A stretch of DNA of 64,000 nt, taken from the NCBI GenBank assembly GCA_963971225.1, contig OZ020268.1, forward strand, positions 54,621,900-54,685,899, read 5' to 3'. The notes under the pieces were generated by a model. The model was not told where the DNA came from. It was given only the letters and a program-made list of their open reading frames with translations, and made no database searches. Position numbers and translations under genes: made by a program. The stretch is from Melieria omissa. Its lineage: Eukaryota > Arthropoda > Insecta > Diptera > Ulidiidae. Below, piece by piece: positions 13,789 to 26,600 of this stretch (its first letter is position 1; every line of letters begins with the position of its first letter).

Positions 13789-14014
13789 GGGTGTTTTTTT
13801 AGAGATTTGTTTTTCGAATAGAGATAAAACTGGCATTTTGTGGTCAAATCTGGCAACTCTAATGTCATTTATGTTCAGTTTGGTTTGCCATTTCATCATG
13901 AACAGGTTGACAAAAGAACAACGCTTTCAAATCGTGCAAATTTATTTCGAAAATAATTTGATTTTCTTGTGTTTTATTTCAATTCGAAGTTCTATACCTC
14001 TAAAAAAAACACCC
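13789..14014 (+). mobile_element. Internally deleted Tc1/mariner element, 226 bp
   Basis: The ends are gggtgtttttttagag at the left and its reverse complement (one extra T in the run) at the right, each next to TA, the expected target duplication. Inside, starting near 13900, the plus strand reads as the first residues of a transposase (MNRLTKEQRFQIVQ and a few more), after which the frame is lost. The helix-turn-helix remainder and the whole DDE domain are missing. It is a non-autonomous deletion derivative sitting at the edge of the repeat before it. Confidence 0.65.
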
Positions 14015-14309
14015 TACACCCTATAGTAAGTAGCAAATAGTATAGAATTTCATATTTCGCAATTGAAGATGCATATTTGTCTAATTATCGGTAAGAATTG
14101 CTGAAAATTGTATAATTTTTATTTTCATATAGTCATGGCTACTCCTTTTGGAAAAATTGGGGTAAAAAATTTGCTTATAATATTTTTAATTTATTTATTC
14201 CAATTAGTTTTAAAAATGAGTAAAGTCACGCAAAATATTTTTTTAGAAAGCGATACAATAAAAGTTATTCACAATAAAAGACCTCAATCTATTCAAAATG
14301 ACTACCTTA

Positions 14310-17280
14310 AAAAAATCTGTCAAAATCAATCAATCAAAAAATCAATCAAAATCAAGCTTGAAATCCTTTTCTTATATGATCCAACGCCCAGAAAATACCT
14401 TCTAAAGCGCCTAAAGTTCATCTATAGACTCAAACAGACAGACTAGTATTATTACGCATTGAATTGTTTCCTTAAGGATGCAAAGGTTAGGGGACACTTT
14501 TTTGAATAAACATTTTATGGATACTTGACTTAAAGCCACTAAGGTCATAGTTGCTGGGGAAAATCTCCGTAGGGAGACCACTTAACAATGCTAGTTAAGC
14601 TGTCATGTTTTCCTATATAATTTAGTCAGTTTCTACACAACAAAACTGTCTTGGAAATGGCATATGGGTCAAGCAAAGCTTTCTTTATTTTTTATTCAAT
14701 TCAGTCAATGAACACTAGGGTTCTTACTGAATGAAGAATAAGCTCCAATTAAAATACTAAATGGATGAATAATAAACTTAAGCTTAAACTTAAGTGCAGT
14801 CTATCACAGAAGACAGCATAACTGTATTTGCATCTGTTTTCTGTATCTGTCACTTGAACTATTTTCCATAGCATAATCTATTGCCTTCTGAATTGCAAAC
14901 GTTGTAGAAAGATTCGTTGTGCTCCACGATAAGATCAGAGCTTGATCAGTAGTCGGTTTTAATATCAACAGTGAAGATGCAAAAGTGTAATTTGCTGCGT
15001 TCAGTGGAAGCATAAAGCCACAAGCGAATCGTTGAAATCTTAATAAAAGAAGTCTTAATAGAAAAAATCTGTTGTTGATTAGGCTGCCATTGAATCAATG
15101 ATCAAAGTCCCAAATAACCTACACTTTGAAAACCCAGTCGTCAACCCAACCCTATAAATTCTCAAATTCGTATCGTAGTAACAGTAGCAGATGTTATCGA
15201 CTTGTAATCAGTTCCTTCCTTAGTAGTTAAGTTTGACGAAAACCCTGGACTGCTAAGCCAAACTAATTTCTAAATCAATTTGTTTATTTTATGGACAATT
15301 ATTATAAATTAGTGGAGCTTATTACAGTTTCAAACCTACTGTAAACTACTTCATCAAATGAATCATCATCAGATTCACTCGTAGCTCAGGTTAGTTTCAA
15401 TCACTATTTACCATAACTTGCCATACTTTCTTCACACATTACCATAAACCTCAGAGGACTCTGAGTTCATTACTCTAGCAATCGACAAGCTGCCTGTCTT
15501 ATCTTTACCTAACCTAACCTAGACATCACTTACAACAACTCTCCCTAACTTGTACTCTTGTATACAATTCGCCATAAATCAAGTTGTAATTTTTTGAAAT
15601 GCTTTTCTTATGTACTTTTCAAATCGAGAAAAAGGAAATTAATTTATTTGCCAGTGTAATTTATTGAGGTTTGTTTTTGTTTTTGCTCTCATATCTTCAT
15701 AAATTATAAATTACAAATTTTTTCAAGTCAAGTTGAATAAACAGTCAAGTTGAATAAGCAACATCTCGTGCAGTCAACATGCTTGTTGCATGTCGGCGCA
15801 TCGCAGACTCTTTGCACAAATCACCGAACTGTGCAATTATGATTGCGGCAAACTGCCATTGCTAACCGATTTGAATTCAATTTGTGTAAATTAATCCAAC
15901 GTTAATATGCACAAGGCTACTGGAATTTTTCAACTATAGATACATTTTTGTTTGCATTTTTTATGCGTTATATGTGAATCTCATTTGGCGGCGCTGAATA
16001 ACGAGATGCGTGTTGTATTTGATTTTCGGTTATGCGTAACATTTTGCTGTTAGTGTTATCGCTTTGAATTTTAATTTTATTATTTCTAATTTGTGTTTTA
16101 TTAATTTTTATATTTTTTATAAATTGTTTTTTGTTTATTTAAATGCCAACCACAATGCCACGAAATGGCGTGCACATGCAAGAAATGAAACCGAAAAGTG
16201 TTGAAATTGATGAACAACTAATGTGTTGAGTTGAAGACACCGAAAATAAATTCACTTTCATTGCGTGCAATGAATGCTCAGAATTACTAGCGGCAGGAAG
16301 AAGAGGCGAGGGGAGACTAATGTGAAGAATTGCAAAATAAATATGTAAGCAGAAATATTTGAGCAGACCAAGTATTGCTTTGGTGTACAGTGGTAGACGC
16401 TGGTAGACGATTTTGTTGGACATCATTCTAATGTGAGAGGTTTGAGAGGCAACTAATGGTAGTTTTCAGTATTTTGAAATCAAAAGCAATTTGATTGCTT
16501 GTGAATGGGTGAATGATTAAAGAAGATTAATAAAAAATTAGCCATAAATGTTTACACGTAAAGAAGATACAAAGCATGGAAAATGAGTAAAAGGCAACGA
16601 TTCAGTAACAAGATTTAGAACCAATCAGTCTAAGTGATTGTAAATTATGGTCTATGAAATTTAGATTTCTTCCAATTAGCTCAAAGGCGCACAGTAGTAA
16701 AATCGTTGATAGAATCTCTCCTTGGGTTCGATGATGTGGGTAAGTAACGAGAAGTTTGGAATGGTTTACATAAACGCGGGAGGAATCTGCAAAGGGGAAT
16801 GTTTCACAGTTTTGAACTTCATAATGGACCTTCTTTGGGCACTAAAGATGAGCCCAATGATGATTAAAAAGACGAGTCAAGGCTTGAGCCGCTAACATGA
16901 CTAATCCGAAATTAAATCTACACTGCCCTTATATTTCTTCAATGTATTTCTTTTCCTTATTAACTTCTTTTACTCTTAAATATTTTACTCAGTGGCGAAC
17001 TACGAGCTAAGACGTTTTTAATTTTCCACTTTTCTCTCACATTCTCTGCTCCTTTCTACCCTCTTTTTAAGCTTCCAACTGCATTGTTCCACACAGCCAC
17101 TCAGAGTTATTGTGGGACTGCCCTTTCAGAGGTAAAATGATTCCACTAATATGTGCAATATTTATCAGTGAATTCACCTCCCGCCTTCTAATCGTTGTCA
17201 TAAAATGAAAATTGAAAGTTGGCAACACTTTTGTCGCTTTTTGTCACCTGCCTGCGCCTGTCGTGCACAGCCGCGTAACT
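14310..17280. other. Non-coding AT-rich stretch, no gene seen
   Basis: No exon with coding bias on either strand. Small frames such as 14804-15013 and 16139-16426 (both minus) have no domains or splice context. Confidence 0.55.
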
Positions 17281-18300
17281 AACTGCAATCATTGCTGTTA
17301 TTGTTTACTTTTGCTGCTATTGTTGTTTTTTTTGTTTTTACAAATTATGCAGCGAAATGCCATAAGCCAGATGTGACAGAAGAAAGAAAAAAAAATTATG
17401 AAAAAATACAACAATAAAAATACAACGACAAAAGTTATGATACCAACCATGCGATTGTCGCAAGTTGACGCTTTTTGTTGTTGTCGTTGTTTGTTTTTTT
17501 GCATTTGTTGTTGACGTTTTGTGCACAGCGGTTGCAACATACACGCAGCCACCGAAAGTTCACACGATTCATAAGGTGCAATTGCAGAGCGGCCCAGTGT
17601 TTGCTAACCGCCCCGCATGCGCCGCGTGCAACAAATGAAAGTACATAGCACACAATATTGTTGCGCTATTATTAAATGACAGACAGACGCACGGACGGAC
17701 AAGGAAAATACCGGTGTACAGTGAAGCCTCGTTAGGCGTGTCGTGTTGGGCGTTTGGCAGCAGCATCAGGTGCATGCTCGCTGCATAAAAAAGGCGACTG
17801 TAGAAGGTGGCGGTGTGCGGCGGAATGTGTTCATGTATCTGTTCGTATCGTTCATTTCGACGCTGGTGTTGCTTAATATTTGTGATGGCTTGAAAAATAT
17901 CGCCGATTTTATGCCTCATTCTCTGCTGCGCCAAGTGCTAACGTTCGAGCATTGGAATGCGGTCGAACAGCGCAGCAAGCGCTGCCAACTTTAGCTTTGG
18001 GCTACAGCAACGCCAGCATCGACGTTCGCCCAAAACGCTATTAGCGTGTTTCCATGTCGCTGTCAGACTGAAGTCTGAAGTTGGCCGCAGCGTACGCGTG
18101 TCTGACGTTGCGTCTGTCTGTCTCTTTGACTGCCCGCTGGCCTTTACGACCGTTTAACTCTACACAATTCAAGCCGCAGTTATGTTAACTTGCTCTCTTT
18201 GGTTACCGTTCGCTCTCTGTGACTTTGCCTGTCCTCATTGTGCGCTGGCTTGCCCACCGAAGCGAAACGAGTTCTTTTGATTGCTTATTATTTCGTTAAA
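17280..18300. promoter_or_regulatory. Less AT-rich block, possible promoter or untranslated exon
   Basis: Balanced composition with GC-rich segments near 17500-18260 and overlapping frames on both strands, none convincing. Its position about 2.3 kb before the first myosin coding exon makes a promoter or 5' UTR exon reasonable. There is no direct evidence for a start site. Confidence 0.25.
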
Positions 18301-18764
18301 TCGAAAACACTTGTGTGAGCTTAGGCATACACTTGCGAGCGCTTTCAGAATATCCGCGCTAATAAAATTTTGACTGTTAAATTTTAAGCTTGACTAGACA
18401 GTAGCCAGTAGCGAACAGGTGAAAGTTTTTTTGGCCTCTTGTTTGGATATAAACATTTTCATTTGCTTGTCATGCTGAAAAGACCTGTCAACTGTAGGCT
18501 GAATTGTGTACTAGTTAATTGAGAAAAAACAAGAAATATTATATTTAAAATTAAATAGAAATAATAAAAAATAAAATTAAAAACTTAAAAATGAAATGTT
18601 TAAAAGGTAAAAACATATATAAATGATGCTTGTTTTTTACTTCCTGTTACAAAAATTGAAACAAATTTTAGACTAACTAATTTTTTATTAATTTAAATTA
18701 ATTATTATTTCAATTGAAACATTCGGAACACATTAAGCATGAAAAGCAAACATTGAAAATGCTG

Positions 18765-19320
18765 CATAGAGGGCAGGTTCGTTTCTTAAGTCTTTAGTAT
18801 GTAAAACTTATAAAAAAACATTGAGTCAATAGCAAACAGTCGCCCAATAGCAAAAAGTGATCAAGTTTGAAACAATATCAAGTTCGTTTCTTAAGTCTTA
18901 AGTAAGCAAATAACTACAAATTATTATTTAATTTAATTTAATTAAAACATTTCGCCAAAAGCAAAAATCATTACAGCCACTGAATTAAAATTAAGTTTGT
19001 TTCCTAAGTCTTTATATAAAAAACTTAAAAAATCATTGACTCAAACCATTTCCTCCCAACAGCAAAAAGCATTCAAGTTTGAAACAATATCAAGTTTGTT
19101 TCTTAAGTCTTCGGTTTTTTGAGACTAGTAAGGAAAGTTAAAACTGATTTACCAATAGCTAAAATCATTGAAGCTACTGTAAGCAAACCAAGTTCGTTTT
19201 TCAAGTTAAAAAAAATAATACTAGACATAAAATATTTTGCCAATAGCAAAAATCATTGAAGCCACTGCAAAGAAATGAAGTTTGTTTCTTACGTTTTTAG
19301 TTTTTTTACGCAGCAAAATT
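18765..19320. repeat. Degenerate tandem repeat array A, unit about 100-115 bp
   Basis: A landmark of the form aagttcgtttcttaagtcttt recurs at about 18778, 18882, 18993, 19093, 19190 and 19278. Between landmarks, a second conserved word, caatagcaaaaatcattgaag, recurs. Units are diverged by substitutions and small gaps. A second block of the same family (array B) lies on the other side of the first coding exon. Confidence 0.7.
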
Positions 19321-19559
19321 TACAAGCTTCAGAAATTTGCTCAATGCGCAATAAGCGGATTTGTTTTTCAATAAAACATCAAAATATTTTGTTGCAAAAA
19401 ATATTGTTTTAATATTTTCTGCATTTATAACAAAAACCACCTTCTTTCATTCACATTTGATATATTCTCGTATTAGCCGTCAATGATTGAACCACATTGT
19501 TAATCACGCTTCTGTTCGTGACTCAAGTCTTTTGCTTATGCTTTTGTCTAAGTTTGTTA

Positions 19560-20230
19560 TGATGCGGAAAATTTGTTCCCACTGCTATTCAATGAGCAGA
19601 GGTGTGTAGCCACCCGAGTGCGTCACATCTGACGGAAGAACTGCACCCAGCAAAAATGTGTGTTGCTTCTTTTTTTGTTTTGGCCGTAGCCAAATATGCA
19701 TTGACGGCATTTCAAGCAAAAAATTTAAATCTTAAAGATTTAAAACCCACTACCAAGCAGAAGATTGAATGCACACAGCAGAGGTGGATTGATTACCTCT
19801 TGAATGTATTGGCGAGCAACAAACCAACCAACAAGCAAACAAAAAAGCGAAAACGATTTTTTTGGGATTGGCTCAAATCACGCGCAACGTGGGCTTCTTA
19901 AAATGAGCGCGTGCACACTCATTGCAGACACTTACGGTGCACGCAATTTTTGTGTGTGTACAGAAATATTCATAATTGAATTAGCAGTGCCGTTTCGAAA
20001 GGCAAATGTACACCGGTGCGCGCCCAGCAAACAAATCGAATCGTTGTCGGCTGCGTGTGCGTCAGCGTCAGCGGTGCATAGGGCGGCAGTGAAAGTGTGT
20101 AGCGTACTGTATGTGCAAGTAGCGCTAAGAGGTTGGGCGGCTAGACGTGGCCGGTGTGAGTGTGTCAATAATTGGCCATTTCTTTGCAGCCAACCAGAGT
20201 TCAACGTTTGCAATGCGACGATTTCTAAAT
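19560..20230 (+). promoter_or_regulatory. GC-richer block upstream of first coding exon
   Basis: The region just before the first coding exon becomes GC-rich (about 19990-20190) and is open in both directions for about 90 to 140 codons. The plus frame 19804-20232 and minus frame 19932-20213 overlap and neither has a domain, so I read it as promoter or 5' UTR sequence of the myosin gene rather than coding. A 3' splice site follows at 20399. Confidence 0.3.
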
Positions 20231-20399
20231 AAAAGTTTGAAAGTAAAATTGAAAATTCAATTCACCTGAAGTGAAATGGGAACTAAGTGGTGCTTTAAAT
20301 GTGCAATAAGAATGCAATATTTTACTTATTATTGTTCTTATTTCAACTATATATGTGAATAAAATATTGAATAATAATTTAATTTTTGATTTTTTTCAG

Positions 20400-20534
20400 A
20401 AATGTTCGTCCAAGAGTACAAATTGCAAAGTTAGAAGTCATCACAATTGGGGGAATACGGCATCTAAATTTTTCATTACCTAAACAACGAACGCGTTTCC
20501 ATAAGGCGAAAAAAGCTAATCAACTTTAGACAAA
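20400..20534 (+). other. Myo10A: Probable 5' UTR part of myosin XV first coding exon
   Basis: A T-rich tract ending in cag at 20397-20399 makes a good splice acceptor, so an upstream non-coding exon is expected. The segment holds a short upstream frame (ATG at 20402, stop after ten codons) and then leads to the coding ATG at 20535 in the context acaaaATGG. The upstream frame could damp translation. Inference from splice-site consensus only. Confidence 0.45.
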
Positions 20535-20660
20535 ATGGATTGGTCCGAAGGAGACTTGGTATGGTTCGATCCGGGCTTGGGTCATCCCATACCGGGCGAG
20601 ATACAGGAAGTTCATCGTGCGGCGCAAGTGATTGTTGTGCAGGCGCTCATCAAGGGAAAG
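20535..20660 (+). CDS. Myo10A: Myosin XV coding exon 1: start codon and SH3-like N-terminus
   Basis: There are 42 codons from ATG 20535 to a donor at 20660/20661 (AAG then gtgagg), ending in phase 0. The peptide starts MDWSEGDLVWFDPG and ends VQALIKGK. This is the usual start of unconventional myosins: a short charged lead, then GDLVW of the SH3-like barrel. It continues sensibly into exon 2 (PQTFALQPGEG, then RPRQDL), completing the barrel, which is why I prefer this exon as the canonical start. The intron after it is about 3.6 kb and holds tandem repeats, a TTAA-flanked element and a further GC-rich coding-like exon. Confidence 0.8.
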
Positions 20661-23600
20661 GTGAGGAAGATTTTTCCATATAAGTTATAGTAAAAGGATC
20701 AAAGAAATTGTATCCATGAAATAGAAATTGTTTACTTATTTGGTTTAAGTCTTAAGTTAAGTTAAGAAGCTTATTTCAGCCAAGTTGAATGCTGAATTTG
20801 TTATGCGTTTAGCTTAAGTATAAAAAACATCATGAGCAGACTCCATTAAATTATGGCCTAATAAACCTCAGCATTTCGACATCTAAACATTTTCGTTACC
20901 CATTTGAGCAAAAGATCTTTGAGTGCCAAAAATGTTTGGCGGCCTATCACAGATATTCTGTCATTTGATATGACATATGCGGCGCGCAACCGCAATCAGC
21001 ATGCCGCAAAAACAAATGTCAGCTCCATCAGCTTTCGGCTGACTGCGCTTCGGCAACGTAGCTCTGACTTCAAATTCATTTGCGGCATTTCCAATTCAGT
21101 TAAGCGTAGCTATGCCGTCATATATGGTGCGTGCATAAGTGTGTGTTAGCGGTTTTTAACTTGCACTATGCGGAATTTGAGGAATTCAATTTTTGTTTAC
21201 ATAGACATTGTGGCTAAAAAAAATTAACAAAAAACTGACAACAAAAAAAACTAACAACGGAAAAAATAAACTGACAAACGGCTCGCCTTAAGCAGCTCGT
21301 TGCGCTAAAAGGCCGCACATGTCAGCTAAATTTGTTAGCCAAGTTTTTATTTTATTTTATTTGTTGTTGTAGCTTAGGCAACTATTGTGGCTGCATGTTG
21401 CCGCATTGAGCAATACCGGAAAAGAAGAAAATTTGCAACTTTTGCAAATAAAAAACGTTGAATTCGTTAGCAGTTTGTGAAACCTTCCAACACATTCATG
21501 CATAATTTTGCGTAAGAAATTTTCAAAATTTGCACTGAATGAGCAAAGTATTGGGAGACAATTTTGTTTTACCATAGCAATTAGAAATCAAGTTTTGAAT
21601 GAAATTGAGTTCCCCTCTTAAGTAAAAAATAAATGAAATTATTGAATTAAAACATTTTGTCAGTAACAAAAATCATTGAAGCCATTGGAAAGAAATGAAG
21701 TTCGTTTCTTTAATCTTTAGTTTTTGATTACTCAGATCAATTAACAATTAAATTGAAAAAAAAACATTTTGCCAAAAACAAAAATCAGTAAAGCCACTGT
21801 AAATAAATCAAGTTCGTTTCTTAAGTCTTTCGTTTTTGAGAAATATATCTCTATAATCTATATATATATATAGCAGAAATATATATGAAAATTTATTGAA
21901 TTAAAACATTTTGCCAATAACAAAAATCAGTAAAGCCGCTGTAAAGAAATCAGGTTCGTTTCTTACGTCTTTAGTTTTTGATTACATAGACAAATTGACG
22001 AGCTTAAAATTGGAAGTTGTTGAATTAAAACATTCCGTCAATAGGCAAAATCATTTAAGGGGGGAAGTACCTCTCGGAGCCGAAAAAAAAGTCCTTTTTT
22101 GCGATTCAATTTGTGGAGAAATAAAATGGCGCACATAAAAATTGATATCGTTTATATTTAGAGCAATGTTTAAGGAAAAAAAAACATTTTTTACATTATG
22201 AAAAAAAAAAAAATTGAATGACTTATGGTCGATCCCGTAAGACGTGTTGCCGCTGACATTGAAGTTGCCGTACACGATTCTGGCCGCAATTTTCATCTGA
22301 AATCATAAAACCAAACATTTTTTTACTCGAGAGGGTTTTTTTTATCGGATAGACTACAATCTTTGCGAAATTCGAATATTAACTATAAAAATCAGTGTTG
22401 CAAAGAAAAAACGGCTTTTTTTGCAATAATTTTCGAGTCAAAAATGGTCAAAAAATAATTTTTTTTTTACGCCTGTAGTCTATCCTGTGCAGTTTTTTAT
22501 GCTCTTTAAAATAAGGGCTGGATGAAGGAAATCGGCCAACAACTTTTTTTGTAATCATGCACGCCAATTTGAAAAACATGGTTTTGAGAAAACGCCGTTT
22601 AAAGTTTGCGTCTTGCCGCCAGTCGCGCTCAGCCGCTTCGGCGCCAACCAATATCAAATGGCACAACTTCCACAATTTTGACAATAGGCTTTTGAAATTT
22701 TTTGACTGATTTCTCAATGCTTATACCTGTCGATTAAGATAATAAAAAAAAAATCGATTTTTTGAAATTTATTTTCATACTTCCCCCCTTAAGACGCTGC
22801 AAAGAAATAAAGTTCCTTTCTTAAGTCTTTAGTTTTCATTTAATATGCTCAATACACAATAATAAGATTTTTTTGAAATATTTTTGTTCAGAATAATCTC
22901 TTTTTTATATAAACTACATTTCGCATTCTCCCATTGCTAAAAACCAACAACGACCAGTAGCCGAAGAATCGGAGAAATTGCTTTGTTTTGCACGCGTCCA
23001 GTTTGTACACAATGCCGGTCAGTTCCAACGAGTTTTTGTTTTTTCTACTTTGTCTCTATGTGCTGCCAGCAACAAGTTGCTGTCACCGCAGCTGCAGCAT
23101 CTCTAAAATGATAACTGTATCTTTGCGTTTTCGCCTGTCGTCCATGGAGCCATTGCCAGCCGCCTGTTGCCGAGTTTCATTGTCCCCTCACTTTTCGCTG
23201 TTCGACATATTTATTTATTTATTTTTTTAATTCAGAATTTCCACAACACATTTCGTCAGATTGACATAGCAGCCAGCAGTGGCAAATCTACAGCCGCTTG
23301 AAAATCTCAAAGCCTGGTAAAAGAAATTGCGCTGAAATTTCAGGTTTAACGAGACCACAGAACGCTCGCACAAGCTGCATGACTGCAGCGCGTTTGGCTC
23401 CACACGCTCACCTGTTCCACAGCCGCTGTTGGTCAACAGGTCTGTTTGTGGGGGGAGCAAGAAAAGTTACCTGGCTGCGTGCAACTCTTTAGTGGGACAA
23501 AGTCGGCTGCTCCTTTTCAGTCAAGTGCAAGTCGAGATTGTAAGTGCGCGGCGGCGATTCTTTGCGCTCACGGAACGCAGCGGTTTTAGTTCGACGCGCT

Positions 23601-26600
23601 GTGTTGTTGCCGTTGGGTTGGTGTGCGCATTGTTCTCGCGTCATACGAGTAGCTGTGAACTTTGTTTGTTGTTGTTGGTTTGGTGGTATTTTTTTTGGCT
23701 GAGCGTGGCCTTTGCCTTTGGATGCGTATTGTGCGCTTTCATCTGGAACCATGGCAGCGTCGTGGCTCGATTACGCCCAGCCCTGCGACGTCGCCGTCCA
23801 TTGCGTTGCTGTCGCCGCACATTTTGCGCCGTCAACGTCCGCCGAGCATTGAAGATTTTCCCAGCATGGACGACAATTCGGAGACGCTGCGCTTGCGGCG
23901 ACTGCGGGAGCGCGAACGCAAGGCGAAGAATCGCTACCCACAATGTGTGAAGCGGCTGTCAACGATGTGCAGCGATGTCATAGCGAGATATGTTGGTATT
24001 TTGTTGTTGTTATTTGAGTTTGCGATTAACCGATTAATGACTTCAGTTAGAAAACAGTTTTAATGGCGCGAGCAAGTTTTTGAATAATAGTCAATAGTTG
24101 CTCATAAAATCTATAACTAGAATTTAGTTAAAATATTGTAAAATGTAGTAACAGCATTGTTGCAATTTGTTGTATTTAGCAATTAGTTCCAACATATTTA
24201 ACTCACCACAACTAACTCTTCTCTCTTTTAGCCACAAACATTTGCACTGCAGCCGGGCGAGGGCAACCTACGTCCGCGCCAGGACCTGGGTAGCAGCGGC
24301 GTGGAGGACATGACCATGCTGGACGATCTGCATGAGGCGTCGCTGCTCTGGAACTTGCGATTGCGCTACGACAAGGGTCTCATCTACACGTTTGCCGGCA
24401 GCATTCTGATTGCGGTGAATCCGTACAAAATGTTTCCCGACTCGTACGGCCTGGAGGTGGCCAAGAAATATGCCGGCAAGCCGCTGGGCACCATGCCGCC
24501 GCATCTCTTTGCCATTGGTGCGGCCGCACACGCCGCGCTTCCATTGCCGCAGGTTGTGGTCATATCGGGCGAGTCGGGGTCGGGCAAGACCGAGTCCACC
24601 AAGCTGGTTATGCAGTACTTGGCCGCAGTGGTGCCGGGCGGCGGCTCGGCATCTGCCGTCATCACCGAGCAGATATTGGAGGCGGCGCCGTTGCTCGAGG
24701 CCTTTGGCAATGCGCGCACAGCGCGCAACGACAACAGCTCGCGCTTTGGCAAATATCTGGAGGTGTATTTCAAGAATGGGGCCATTGTGGGCGCCAAGAT
24801 AACGCAGTATTTGCTGGAGAAGTCACGCATTGTGACGCAGGCGCCGGGCGAGCGCAACTACCACGTTTTCTACGAAATGCTGGGCGGTCTGTCCGAGGCG
24901 GAGCGCACGAAGTATGGGCTGCTGGAGGCTGACAAGTACTTCTACTTGAACCAGGGTGCTACCGATTGTGCGCCAGGCCGCGTCGACTGGGAGTCGCTGC
25001 AGAGCGCCATGCAGGTGCTGGGCGTGTCCGAGGGCGAACGCGAGGGCATCATACGCGTGCTGGCATCGGTGTTGCATTTGGGTAACGTCTACTTTCATCG
25101 ACGACAGTTGCGTCACGGCCAGGAGGGCGTCGAAGTCGGCTCCGATGCGGAGATCAAGTGGGCTGCGCATCTGCTGCACATTTCGGCCGAGGGCCTGCAT
25201 CGCTCGCTGACTAGTCGCATTACAGAGGCGCGCTCGGAGCGGCTGCATACGCCACTGGGCATCGATCAAGCGTTGGACTCGCGCGACGCCTTTGCCAAGG
25301 CGCTGTACGCGGGTCTCTTCAACTGGCTGGTGTCGCGCGTCAATTCGATTGTGCAAAAGGGCGGCACGCACGATGCGCATCGCATATCCATTCTGGACAT
25401 TTTTGGCTTCGAAGACCTGGCCGAGAACTCGTTCGAGCAGCTGTGCATCAACTACGCCAACGAAAATCTGCAGCTGTACTTCAACAAGCACGTCTTCAAG
25501 CTGGAGCAGGCCGAGTACTCGCGCGAGCGGCTGGAGTGGACGCCGCTCACGTGGGACGACAACCTGCCCGTCATACATCTGCTGGCCAAGAAACCGGTGG
25601 GTATTTTCCATCTCCTCGACGACGAGTCGAACTTTCCGCGCGCCACGGACATCAGCTTCCTGGAGAAGTGCCACTACAATCACGCACTCAACGAGCTCTA
25701 CTCGCGGCCGCGCATTGGCGCGCAGGAGTTTGGCATCACGCACTACGCCGGCCAGGTGTGGTACTGTGTGGACGGATTTCTGGACAAGAACCGCGATGCA
25801 TTGCGCGGCGATGTGCTCGAGTTGCTGGCTTCCAGCAAGCTCCAGTTGGTGGTGGACCTAACAAAACAGCTGCGTGCGCAGCGGGACTCTGGCAAGACGC
25901 TGCCGAAGGGCAGCAACGGACGTTTCGTCACCATGAAACCGCGCACGCCCACCGTGGCCGCACGTTTCTCGGACTCGCTGCAGCAGTTGCTGCAGTCCAT
26001 GGGCCGCTGCAATCCCTGGTTCGTGCGTTGCATCAAACCGAACAACGAGAAGCACGCGCTGAAGATGGACATGCCGTGCGTACTGCAGCAGCTGCGTTAC
26101 CTCGGCATGCTCGACACCATACAAATACGCCAGAAGGGCTATCCGGTGCGGTTGCGCTTCCAGCACTTTGTCGAACGTTATCGTCATCTGCTGCGCACGC
26201 CACTGCCGCGCGGCACACCCTATCGCGAGCTGTGTCGCATTTTGCTGGAATCACTGCCGCGCACCGGCATCGAGGGCCCCGACTTTCAGCTGGGCGCCAC
26301 GCGCGTCTTTCTGCGTGAGGCACTGCATCGCATGCTGGAGAGTGGCCGCTCGGATCGGCTGAAGAGCGCCGCCGTTGTCATACAGAAGAACGTGCGCGGC
26401 ATGCTGGTGCGTCGGCAGTTGGCGCGCAAGAAGCGTGCTGCGACACGCATTCAGTCCAAGTGGCGAGGCTATCGCGCGCACAAGCAGTACGCGCAGCTGC
26501 GTCAAGGTGTGGTGCGTGCACAGTCTCTGTGGCGCGGCAAGATGGATCGCAAGCGCGTGACAAAGCTGCGCGCAGAGTACAAGCGTCGACTGGAGGCGCA

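Larger units (their letters stand above)
12128..14309. mobile_element. TTAA-flanked element, copy 1, split by later insertions
   Basis: The left end begins TTAA then cactggaatgc at 12128. Its body matches copy 2 at 33725-34062 in two separate blocks: 12160-12560 (shared landmarks ccatatgtagtca, aagtagcaaatatgaataaa) and about 14150-14309 (shared landmarks attggggtaaaaaatt, actacctt). Between the blocks, copy 1 carries about 1.6 kb absent from copy 2. The TTAA border and end sequence suggest a piggyBac-type non-autonomous element. No transposase was found. Confidence 0.6.

Noticed and set aside
19804..20232. Plus-strand 142-codon frame just upstream of the first myosin exon as an N-terminal extension
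   Set aside because: Stops before the acceptor at 20399, is matched by an overlapping minus frame, and the exon at 20535 already gives a standard myosin start.
22448..22717. Minus-strand frame inside the TTAA-flanked element as a possible transposase
   Set aside because: Only 89 codons, no catalytic motif, and the element is too short to carry a piggyBac transposase.
24823..25743. Long minus-strand frame (306 codons) opposite the motor exon
   Set aside because: Antisense shadow of the GC-rich, strongly codon-biased myosin exon. It has no domain, and similar shadow frames occur all along 24268-30830.
25443..26318. Plus-strand frame of 291 codons overlapping the motor exon in another frame
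   Set aside because: Ala/Arg/Gly/His-rich frame-shift shadow of the myosin coding sequence; the myosin frame shows all catalytic motifs.
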